A stretch of 64,000 nt of DNA from Gemmatimonadota bacterium (GTDB taxonomy: Bacteria > Gemmatimonadota > Gemmatimonadetes > Longimicrobiales > Gaopeijiaceae). A model generated the notes under the pieces. The model was not told the origin of the DNA. It did no database searches and worked only from the letters and a program-made list of their open reading frames with translations. Both the position numbers and the translations under genes were made by a program. The first letter of the stretch is position 1, and each line of letters begins with the position of its first letter. The DNA is taken from contig JAJDUP010000041.1 in assembly GCA_022826565.1 (NCBI GenBank), forward strand, positions 1 to 64,000, given 5' to 3'. Positions 8,333 through 16,600 of this stretch are shown here, piece after piece.

Positions 8333-9310
8333 ATGGATACGCCGGAACAACGATTCGGTCCGGCGGCGACAGGAACGGTCGCCACGGAGCGAGCAAGGGC
8401 GCTGGAGCCCTTGGGCTGGAAGGGGCGCCGCGCCGAATGGATTGCCTTGGCCTGCTGCCACGGCGGCGTGTTCACGCGGGTACAGTGGACGGGCTTCCTC
8501 GGGTGCCACCACGAAAAGGTGGGCCGTGCCGTCCGCAAGCTCGTCGCCCAGGGCGTGGCCATCGAGGAGAAGCCGCCCGGCATCAAAGGCATCGGGCGCA
8601 TCTGCCGGATCCACGGTCGCCCGATCTACAGGGCGCTCGGCTTGGGGGACCGCCGCCGCCGGAGAATCACGTCGCCGGAGGTGACGATGCGGCGCCTGCT
8701 CGGGCTCGACTATGTGCTCGAACATCCCCGCCTGCCGTGGCTGCCGACCGAAGCCGACCGGGTGGCCGCCTTCGAGGCGCTCGGGATCGAGCGGGGACTC
8801 CTTCCCCAGCGTGTCTACCGGGGCGCGCTCGGGGGTCTCCGGCGCTTCTTCCCGCTCGGGCTGCCCATCGCGCTGGACACGGAGCGCGCCGTCTTCGTCT
8901 ACGCCGAACCGGGTTACGAGACGGCGACGGCGATCCGCTCGTGGGGCGCGAAGCACGGCGATCTCTGGAAGGGGCTCTGGGACCTGGGCCTCAAGATCGA
9001 GGTGGTGGCGGTCGTCCGGAGATGGAAGGAGTACGGGAGGACGAGCAGGGTGCTGGCCAACTGGTCGCGGTATCCGCGCCCGTCCGAAATCGACGGGGAG
9101 ACCCGGCGCGACATCGCCCGGATCGAGCAGGCCATCCTCGCGGGAGATGTCCGCACGCTCGACGAATACGGTGGCTTGAACGCCGCCTTGAAGCGCGCCA
9201 ACGCCCTTGAGAGGCGGGCGCGCAGGCGTGCGGGGAGGGGGCTGACGGAAAGCGTCAAGACATGGAGTTCGGACCGGCTGGCGGGGGCTCGAATCTGGTG
9301 GGAGTCCTGA
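8333..9310 (+). CDS. Conserved mobile-element protein, probable winged-helix N-terminus, function unknown
   Basis: 325 residues. Residues ~28-90 (RRAEWIALACCHGGVFTRVQ...KVGRAVRKLVAQGVAIEEK) read like a winged helix: a 'which residue recruits' helix pair, then 'VGRAVRKLVAQGVA' as recognition helix and wing. The remainder, including FFPLGLPIALD, has no recognised motif. Replication-relaxation-type proteins of mobile elements have a comparable size and plan, but the match is not strong enough to name it. ATG 8333 has no visible Shine-Dalgarno. An inverted repeat sits just upstream, consistent with self-regulation, which is inference. Confidence 0.5.
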   Translation: MDTPEQRFGPAATGTVATERARALEPLGWKGRRAEWIALACCHGGVFTRVQWTGFLGCHHEKVGRAVRKLVAQGVAIEEKPPGIKGIGRICRIHGRPIYRALGLGDRRRRRITSPEVTMRRLLGLDYVLEHPRLPWLPTEADRVAAFEALGIERGLLPQRVYRGALGGLRRFFPLGLPIALDTERAVFVYAEPGYETATAIRSWGAKHGDLWKGLWDLGLKIEVVAVVRRWKEYGRTSRVLANWSRYPRPSEIDGETRRDIARIEQAILAGDVRTLDEYGGLNAALKRANALERRARRRAGRGLTESVKTWSSDRLAGARIWWES

Positions 9311-9473
9311 TGTGCTGGGCCGTACCGGAGGTGTGCAAGAGACAACGGGGGTCGATGCACACTTTGGCGCTCTGGTGATGCACACCGGCCGTCCTGCATA
9401 TCCGGCGGCGAGGCAACGCTTTGCGGCTTCCCCGCGCGGTCGGCCGTGGCACAGAAGCCGCTTGGGGTATGGT

Positions 9474-9591
9474 GGGGAGCGACCCCAGGGGCACAGGTGC
9501 CCCGTTCGGGCGCGGGGCTGTGCGCGTTTTCACACGCTCGTCCCCGCCCCCTGCTGGGGTCGCTCCCCCAACAAATATCCCTGCGGGAAGG
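9474..9591 (-). repeat. Structured ~100 nt multi-stem repeat, copy E1 (reads on the minus strand)
   Basis: Outer stem of 15 perfect base pairs: GGGGAGCGACCCCAG (9474-9488) with CTGGGGTCGCTCCCC (9554-9568). Inside are two hairpins: GGGGCA/TGCCCC (9488-9503) and GCGGGG (9512-9517)/CCCCGC (9542-9547), the latter capped by TGTG/CACA. On the minus strand it is preceded by CCTTCCCGCAGGGA (about 9575-9591). The same elements in the same order occur in plus orientation at 11601-11722. No T-tract follows, so it is not a simple terminator. Confidence 0.6.
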
Positions 9592-9709
9592 CGAAACTCC
9601 ATGCGGTCGGCGTTCGCGGACGACTGAGCCGACCGGCGACCGGCGCCGGTCGCCGCTGCCCCGCCGACTTGCCGGATTGGGTGCCCTCTCGGGTTGGGGA
9701 GTCGGCGCG

Positions 9710-10687
9710 GTGACGGCCAGCCGGATCCGGCGCGCGGGCGCCCTTGTCGTCCTCGGCTTTGTGGCGCTTCTCTTGATCCTCTTCGTGTCGTCCTCCGACC
9801 GGCAGGCGGTTCTGGACGGCCGCGCGTCGGTCGAGCGCGAAGTCGTCGCGGCACTCCCTCCCGGCACAGGCGCATTGATCGAGCGGTTGCGGCGAACCCA
9901 CCTGCTCAACGCGGACGAGAACCACGACCGGCTCGGTCTTGACAGCGCGTCGCGTGCGCGCGGCTTTCTGACGAACAGCCCGTACGAGCCGCCGTACCGT
10001 GAGTCCTGTCCGACCTTGGCCGACCTCCGGTATCCGCTTCCCCCGCACCCGCAGAGCTACGAGTGGGACGAGGCGGCGGGGACGTTCTTCTTCAGAGGGC
10101 AGGAGCCGGTCCTCGAATGGTACTCCTCGCTGGCGTCCGACACCGAGGTGTGCGCCGTCCGGTTCGCCGATTCCGCGCGCGTGGACTACCGGCTCCGCAC
10201 CTTCCCCGACGCGGAGAGCGCGGTCGCGGAGGGTCACGTCGTCACCCACCGCCGCCACTGCGGCACCTGTTCGTCGCTGGGGGATCTCGCGGCCTACATG
10301 GCGAGACCGGATCTCACCTCGCCCGCGAGGACATGCGCGCGAAGGCTGACGGCCGGGGGCGTCAAGCAGTGCCTCATGGAGGAGATCGGCCTGTCGGAGC
10401 GTTGTGCCGAGACGTGGACGTACAACGTGCTGCATACGAGGCGGCGCTGCGCCGGGGCCTGCATCGGGCATTACGGCCTGTGGCACGTGGTCACGAACGA
10501 CATGGACGGCGCGCGCGTGGACGAGGACGGGAGCCTGAACCCCTGTCTGGCCTGCGACGAATACGCTTCCGGCCCGGGCTTCCGGTTCGCTGCGGGACGC
10601 ACGAGGCGCTCCTCGGGACTGGTGTCGGCGATCCCCCGGACAGCGGGCGAGATGTACGCGGTCGAGCACTGGCGCTACTTCAGGTAA
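9710..10687 (+). CDS. Unknown membrane-anchored cysteine-rich protein
   Basis: 325 residues from GTG 9710, chosen because GGGGAG lies 9 bases upstream and the N-terminus becomes a short basic segment plus one hydrophobic helix (ALVVLGFVALLLILFVSSS, ~10-28). The rest should be outside the cytoplasm. Its second half has a regular cysteine set: HCGTC, RTCA, KQCL, RCAE, RRCAGAC, NPCLAC, followed by GRTRRSSGL. Two CxxC pairs, a CxxxC and three singles suggest disulphides or metal binding. I do not recognise a named family. It lies between the inverted structured repeats E1 and E2, together with the next gene. The open frame runs back to 9446 through E1, but that part is not protein-like. Confidence 0.5.
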   Translation: MTASRIRRAGALVVLGFVALLLILFVSSSDRQAVLDGRASVEREVVAALPPGTGALIERLRRTHLLNADENHDRLGLDSASRARGFLTNSPYEPPYRESCPTLADLRYPLPPHPQSYEWDEAAGTFFFRGQEPVLEWYSSLASDTEVCAVRFADSARVDYRLRTFPDAESAVAEGHVVTHRRHCGTCSSLGDLAAYMARPDLTSPARTCARRLTAGGVKQCLMEEIGLSERCAETWTYNVLHTRRRCAGACIGHYGLWHVVTNDMDGARVDEDGSLNPCLACDEYASGPGFRFAAGRTRRSSGLVSAIPRTAGEMYAVEHWRYFR

Positions 10688-10848
10688 CGGACAGAGGCCT
10701 CCCCGAACGCCGGGGGCATCGGCGGCCCGGCGACATTGACGCTTTCCGCCCGCTCGTCGAGTATTCATGGTCGAATACAATCGAACGGCTTCCGATTCAT
10801 CCGCGTCCACCGGGCGCGCGGGCCTGCCTCCAGAAAGGGTAACGGACC

Positions 10849-11496
10849 ATGGGCAGCTTGCATGATGCCGTCATACAGTACGTGGAGCGGGAAATGAAGA
10901 AGGACCCCGGCGTGAAGAACGCGACCCTGTTCGCCGGTGCCCGCGAGATCGACGAATCGATTGGGGAACTCAGGCCGCAACAATTCCACGCCAGGTATCG
11001 GCTGCCGGTGACACGGCGGATGGCGGAGGAGCGGCAGCCCGCACGGCAACGGAAGGCGGACCCGGTGCCCGACCCTGCGCCCGTGGAATCCGGGGACGGT
11101 GCCGCCGTCATGGAATATGTGGAGCGGACGCTCGAAGCGAACCCCGGCGTCACCAACGCGGACCTGTTGGCGGGAGCCCGCGAGATCGACCCCTCTGTCG
11201 GCCAGCTCACAGGCCGGCAGTTCCACGCGAGATACCCCCTCCAAGTGAAGGCGCGACTCGCAAGGGCCGCCGCGCCCGAGCCCAAGACACTCCCGGAACC
11301 CGAGGCCCCGGCGGCTGAGGAAACCACCGCCCAAGATCTGCCACCGGTGAAGGAGGGCGACCCGGTTGCGGTTCGCCGCCTGCTGCTCGATCTGGCCAGG
11401 GAACTCGCGAGCGCGGAGAGCAAGGCGGAAGTGATCGAGGTCATGGCCCGGTTGGATGAATACGTCGCCGAGATCATGAAGGCGGCGCGCGGCTGA
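10849..11496 (+). CDS. Unknown protein with two tandem ~50-residue domains
   Basis: 215 residues. Two copies of one domain are visible at ~6-57 and ~87-138. Each has the plan 'xxYVExxxxxxPGVxNAxLxAGAREIDxSxGxLxxxQFHARYxLxVxxRxA'. A Pro/Glu-rich linker follows, then a C-terminal helix (AVRRLLLDLARELASAESKAEVIEVMARLDEYV). No signal peptide or membrane segment. The repeated domain is compact and charged, and may bind DNA or protein, but no function is assigned. ATG 10849 follows AAAGGG at suitable distance. It shares the E1-E2 interval with the cysteine-rich gene. Confidence 0.5.
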   Translation: MGSLHDAVIQYVEREMKKDPGVKNATLFAGAREIDESIGELRPQQFHARYRLPVTRRMAEERQPARQRKADPVPDPAPVESGDGAAVMEYVERTLEANPGVTNADLLAGAREIDPSVGQLTGRQFHARYPLQVKARLARAAAPEPKTLPEPEAPAAEETTAQDLPPVKEGDPVAVRRLLLDLARELASAESKAEVIEVMARLDEYVAEIMKAARG

Positions 11497-11600
11497 CCGC
11501 AGTGAGACGGGTCAGGAGCGCCGCGCACCCCTGACCGAACGGTTGCCACCTTGGTGGCTTCGAGAGGTCGGAGGCGAGCGCGGGCGACGGTCGCTCAACC

Positions 11601-11722
11601 CCTTCCCGCAAGGGACCGCTGGCTGGGAGGGACCCCGCAGCGGCGGGGAGGATGAGGCTGTCCGGCTCCATCCTCCCCGGTGCCGATTGAGGCATGCCGA
11701 AATGGGGGGTCCCTCCCAGCCA
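11601..11722 (+). repeat. Structured ~100 nt multi-stem repeat, copy E2 (plus strand)
   Basis: Starts with CCTTCCCGCAAGGGA (a TCCC-GCAA-GGGA mini-hairpin). The outer stem of 17 perfect pairs is TGGCTGGGAGGGACCCC (11620-11636) with 11706-11722. An inner hairpin GGGGAGGATG (11645-11654)/CATCCTCCCC (11669-11678) is followed by a short GGCATGCC palindrome. It shares sequence as well as shape with E1 read on the other strand: CCTTCCCGCARGGGA, GGGAGSGACCCC and GCAGSGGCGGGGASGA in the same order. Confidence 0.6.
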
Positions 11723-11879
11723 CGTCCGACGAGTACGGATCGGCACCGGCGCTCCGCTTGACGTGGCGCAACCGAAAGCGCGCCAGCGGGTTGCAGCACC
11801 GATGCCATTGTCCGGCCGAACGGCGATTTCTTGTCCGGCCACCCCCAAAGTGAGCCGGACAATTCTGGATCGGCACCGG
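11677..11879. repeat. Cluster of short direct and inverted repeats upstream of integrase 3
   Basis: ATCGGCACCGG occurs at 11739-11749 and 11869-11879, and inverted at 11677-11687. TTGTCCGGCC occurs at 11808-11817 and 11831-11840, and its inverse GCCGGACAA at 11854-11862. Five such copies in 200 bases are unlikely to be chance. They could be recombinase-binding or insertion-sequence end remnants. No transposase frame is present between them. The 11497-12078 gap otherwise holds only E2 and the integrase 3 leader. Confidence 0.4.
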
Positions 11880-12078
11880 GAACGTCGAAAGCGGCCTCCG
11901 AATCATGGCCTTGCGCGCCAACATCGACACGCTCCGGGACGACGCCCGCACCAATCGCGCCCGACCCGGCTACCGACGTACACCACCGCCCGGAGCCTCG
12001 CGTCTGGCGGAGACGCGTTCTCTCTGCGACCTTTTGTTCGCGCAGATCGTGCGGTCCATCGAGAGAGGAAATCGAACG

Positions 12079-13239
12079 ATGGCACGCACGAAACGAAGTC
12101 GGCGCTCGTACAGCGCCGGCGAATGGGGCCGGAACCGGGTGAGGGTGTTCGCCGATCCCAAGACCGGCTTGTACCAGATCGAGTGGCGCGAGCACGGGCG
12201 CAGGCGCACGAGGTCGCTCAAACACGGCGACTGGAGGCGCGCGAAACGGCAGGCGGACGAATTCGCCGCAGGGTTCGTTGGACCGTACCTGAACGGCAAG
12301 GCGGAAGCCAAGCCCGAGCCGCTGACGCTGGGTATGCTCTTTGACATCTACGGTGAAGAGGTGACGCCCACTAAGCGCCCAAGGTCCCGGCACCACGACC
12401 GGGCCGCGACGCGGACGTTTCTCAAGTTCTTCGGAAGCGACCGAAAACCGCAGACCTTGTCCCAGAGGGACTGGGACCGGTTCATCCGAGCGCGCCGGGC
12501 GGGAAGAATCGGACCGAGCGGGAAGCCCGTGTCGAATCGGATGATCGAATGCGACCTGAGGTTCCTGATGACGGTGCTCAACTGGGCCGTGAGGTCGCGG
12601 GACGAACTGGGGCACCCGCTCTTGGGTTCCAACCCGCTGAAGGGCCTCAGGATGCCCATGTCCAAGAACCCCACGCGGGTCGTACTCGAAGAGGAGGAGT
12701 ATCAGGCGATGCTCCGGGTATCCCGCCAAGTCGATTGGCGGTTCCACATCGCACTCGTCCTCGCGCATGAGACGGGGCACAGGATCGGCGCTATCCGCAA
12801 GCTGACTTGGGCCGACATCGACCTCGAACGCGGAGTCGTCCGGTGGCGGGCGGAGAACGACAAGTCGGGTTACGAACACACGACGCCCGTTACCCCTGAG
12901 GTGACCGAGGTTCTTGAGGAAGCGCGAAGTGGTGACCACGTAACCGCGAACGGTCCGGTGTTCCCCGCACCAAGGAATCCCTCGATATGCGCGGGCTCCG
13001 CGCTGGCGCACTATTGGTGGAAGCGAGCCGAGAGGCTCGCGGGACTGGAACCCAAGGGCAGGAGGGGCTGGCACTCGCTCAGGCGGAAGTTCGCCAGCGA
13101 CCTGATGGACCAGCCGCTCAAGGTGCTCTGCGAACTCGGCGGATGGAAGACGGCCAAGACGGTTCTTCAGTGCTACCAGAGAGCCGACGAAGGACAGCTT
13201 CGGAAGGCACTGGCAGCCCGCAGGAGGTTTCGGGGCTAG
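12079..13239 (+). CDS. Tyrosine recombinase / integrase (copy 3, full length)
   Basis: 386 residues, collinear with copy 1 from the arm domain (RRSYSAGEWGRNRVRVFADPK) to the end. Catalytic residues: Arg in GHRIGAIRKL, His and Arg in WHSLRRKF, LGGWK, Tyr in LQCYQR. ATG 12079 is preceded by GAGAGAGGAAATCGAACG. About 45 bases of leader (GTTCGCGCAGATCGTGCGG and flanks) are shared with copy 1, so promoter and leader were inherited with the gene. It lies at the right edge of the island; typical chromosomal genes begin beyond it. Confidence 0.9.
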   Translation: MARTKRSRRSYSAGEWGRNRVRVFADPKTGLYQIEWREHGRRRTRSLKHGDWRRAKRQADEFAAGFVGPYLNGKAEAKPEPLTLGMLFDIYGEEVTPTKRPRSRHHDRAATRTFLKFFGSDRKPQTLSQRDWDRFIRARRAGRIGPSGKPVSNRMIECDLRFLMTVLNWAVRSRDELGHPLLGSNPLKGLRMPMSKNPTRVVLEEEEYQAMLRVSRQVDWRFHIALVLAHETGHRIGAIRKLTWADIDLERGVVRWRAENDKSGYEHTTPVTPEVTEVLEEARSGDHVTANGPVFPAPRNPSICAGSALAHYWWKRAERLAGLEPKGRRGWHSLRRKFASDLMDQPLKVLCELGGWKTAKTVLQCYQRADEGQLRKALAARRRFRG

Positions 13240-13249
13240 ATCCGCAATC

Positions 13250-13300
13250 GGCGGGAGTCAAACAGCTGGAATCCGATCATCGAATCTCGTAATCTCAACG
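13250..13300 (+). repeat. Conserved post-integrase sequence, copy 3 (candidate right att site of the island)
   Basis: GGCGGGAGTCAAACAGCTGG starts 10 bases after the integrase 3 stop and is followed by CGAATCTCGTAATCTCAACG. It aligns with 3271 and 4279. As the rightmost copy beside the chromosomal core it is the best candidate for attR; the left partner may lie outside the window. Confidence 0.45.
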
Positions 13301-13630
13301 CCAAGAGTAAGATACGATTCGGATACCGAATGCTGATCCACCGCACTATGTAGCCGCCGACCTCACCCCGCGGCAACCCGGTTTCGCCGCGGCGTACCCG
13401 ACGCGGCCACCTCCCGGCACTGCCGCAAGCGCGCCACCCCGCCGCCACTGGCCCCCCACCCCGCCGCGCGGTACGATCCCTGCACGCCCTGCCACCTCGT
13501 CCGCCCTGCGGCGACCCACTCCGTCCTGGACGCGAGCATGACTCGAATCACCCTCGCGGCGGCCATCTTTTCGGCGCCCACCCCGGCCCCCGGCACGCAC
13601 GCCCTCGCCCGCACGCCTCGGCACTCCACC
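13301..13630. other. Non-coding boundary between mobile island and chromosomal core
   Basis: About 330 bases with no supported gene. A CCGCGGC/GCCGCGG inverted repeat lies near 13364-13385. A very long open frame on the minus strand passes through here but is a high-GC shadow of the gene on the plus strand. The promoter for 13631 is expected here but no clear -35/-10 was seen. Confidence 0.3.
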
Positions 13631-16600
13631 GTGACGACTCGGCTCCTCGCCGTCGCCGCCATCGCACTCGCCGCCACCCTCGCCCCGCCCCCAGCCCGCC
13701 TCGCCGCCCAGGGCGCCTACCCCGCCGCCTCGCACGGCGGCAACTACATGCACAACTTCTACTTTCCCCCGGCGCCCTCCTCGTCGCCCTGGTACCCGGC
13801 CTGGCACCCCGGCGGCGAGCGCGTCGCGGTGGCCATGAGCGGGTCGCTCTGGGAGGTGGACATCGCGACCGGCGACGCCCACGAGATCGTCCACGGCCCC
13901 GACTACTACTCGTCTCCCAACTACTCGTCCGACGGCGCGTGGCTGCTCTACACCGCGGACGACGGCGGCGGTACGATCGACCTCGAGGTCATGAACACGG
14001 CCACCGGCGAGCGCCTCCGCCTCACCGAAGGCGCCCACATCCACACCGACCCCCGCTTCTCGCCGGACGGCGGCCGCATCGCGTACGTCTCGACCGCCCC
14101 CGGCGGCTACTTCAACGTCTACATCCGCCCGTTCGCCGAAGGCGCCTGGACCGGACCCGAGGTCTCTGTCACTTCCGACAACTCCTTCGGCCGCGACCGG
14201 CTCTACTTCGGCGCCTGGGACATGCACATCTCGCCCTCCTGGTTGCCGGGCGGCGAGGAGCTGCTGATCGTCTCCAATCGCGACGTCGCACTCGGCAGCG
14301 GCAACGTCTACCGTGTTCCGGCCCGGGCCGGCGGCATCGAGGACCGCCAGCTCGTCCTCGCCGAGCAGACCCTCTACCGCACCCAGCCTCACGTCTCGTA
14401 CGACGGCCAGCGCTTCGTCTACTCCTCGACCGCAGGCGCCGCGGACCAGTTCCAGAACCTGTACGTCCAGCCCACGACGGGTGGCGAGCCGTACAAGATG
14501 ACCTTCTTCGACCACGACGCCTTCCACCCGCGCTGGTCGCCCGACGCGGAGTGGATCGCCTTCGTCGCGAACGGCGGCGGGCCGCGCAACCCGAACGGCC
14601 TGCCGCAGCTGTACCTGCTGGAGGCCAACGGCGGCAGACTGCGGCGCGTCGACATCACCGAACGGCACTGGGCGCGGCCGACGGGCACCCTCACCGTGAC
14701 CACCACCGACGCCGCGGGCGTACCGATGGCCAGCCGGGTCCATCTCACCGCCGCCGACGGCAAGTTCCACGCACCCGCCGACGCCTATGCCCGCGTGGCC
14801 CGCGAAGGCGACCGGATCTTTCATCACCCAGGCTCCTTCACCGTGGAACTCCCGGCCGGCGAAGTCGAGATGACCGTCGTGCGCGGATTCGAAACCGAGC
14901 CCGTGACCTCCACCGCCGTCATCCGTCCCGGCGAAACCACCGTGATGACGGTCACGCTCACGGAGATATCCGACCTCTCCGACGAGGGCTGGTTCTCGGG
15001 CTCCACCCACGTCCACATGAACTACGCCGGCAACCTGCGCAACAGCCTCGCCAACCTGATGATGATGTCCGCCGCGGAGGACCAGGACGTGGTCGCCGAG
15101 CAGGTCGCCAACAAGGACAACCGCATCCTCGACCACCAGTACTGGATCCCGGGCGGGGGCCCGCATCCCCTTTCGGAACCCGACCGCCTGCTGGTCGTCG
15201 GGCAGGAGTACCGCCCGCCCTTCTATGGACACGTCTTCATGTTCGGCCACCGGGAACACCTGATCGCGCCGTACGCGATGGGGTACGAAGGCACGGGGAT
15301 CGAGAGCCTCTACCCGAGCAACACCGACATGATGCTGAAGGCCAAGGCCCAGGGAGCGACGACCGCCTACGTCCACTCGTTCTACAACGGCGACCCGCTG
15401 GATGGGAACCTCGGTGGCGCCAAGGGCTTCGTCGTCGATGCCGCGCTTGCGGCCGCGGACGCGGTCGAGTGGTCCACGCCCCAGGACGGCTGGCCCCCTG
15501 TCTACGCCGTGTGGAGCAACGGGATTCGCGCAACCGTGGTCGGGGGCGAAGACTCGATCTCCAGCCTCCACGCGACGCCTCTGGTGGGGTCGATGCGGAC
15601 GTACGTGCGCACGCCGGACGGTGAGCTCACCATGGACGGATGGTTCCAGGGGATTCGCGACGGCAACTCGTTCGTCAGCTCCGGCCCGCTGATCGAGTTC
15701 ACGGTCGACGGCAGAGGGCCGGGGGAAGAGCTCGACCTCGACGGACCAGGCGAGGTGCGGTTGCGTGGCCGGGTGTGGAGCGTGGTGCCGATGGAAAGGG
15801 TCGAACTGGTCGTCGACGGCGACGTGGTCCGCACCTGGGAACCCGCCGGCGACAGGAAGTCCCTCGACATCGACGACACCCTGGCCATTGGCGCCAGCGG
15901 CTGGATCCACCTGCGCGTCGAGGGCGCCCCCGAGGACAGCTGGCCGCTCGACACGTCGTATCCGCAGGCGTTCACCAACCCGGTCTGGGTGACGGTCGCG
16001 AGCCGCCCGATCCGGAGCGCCGGCGCCGCGGACTACGCGCTGCGCTGGATCGACAAGCTGGAGGCCATGGCCCAGGTGTGGCCGGGTTGGCGGTCGGAGT
16101 GGGAACAGGAGCACGTGTCCGGGCAGTTCGAGGAGGCACGTGAGGTGTACCGGCGGCGGGGGGCAGAGGCAGGGGACGACGTGGGTGCAGCGGGCGGCGA
16201 CCCCGGCGCAGCACGGAGCACCGGCGCGGCAAGCGGCACCGGCACACCCCTTCCCGCCATCACCGAGCAGTCCAGCGGCACGACCGAGGTCCTGCAGGCG
16301 ATCAGTCCGGTGTCGGCGGAAACCGTGTGGGCGAGCGGGCACGGCGGAGTGATCCTGCGGACGGTCGACGGCGGCGAAGCGTGGCAGCGGGTTGCAGCGC
16401 CGGCCGCCGATTCGCTCCAGTTCCGCGACATCCACGGGTTCTCGTCCCGTACAGCCATTGCGCTGACCGCGGGCACGGGACCGGCGTCGCGCATCTACCG
16501 TACCGCCGACGGCGGCGAGACCTGGACGCTCGGCTTCCTGATGGACGCGCCCGAAGGATTCCTCGACTGCCTCGACTTCTGGGACGGCGAGCGGGGCTTC

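Noticed and set aside
9474..9568. E1 as a Rho-independent terminator
   Set aside because: The stem is long and branched, no T-tract follows on either strand, and a homologous copy exists elsewhere with the same internal hairpins.
9446..9709. Upstream extension of the cysteine-rich gene
   Set aside because: The frame is open, but it passes through the structured repeat E1 and reads as low-quality protein. GTG 9710 has a good ribosome site and yields a clean membrane anchor.
9474..11722. E1/E2 as integron attC sites
   Set aside because: Size is similar, but the core-site sequences GTTRRRY/RYYYAAC are absent, the arms pair perfectly, and the copies are inverted. The recombinases are not IntI-like.
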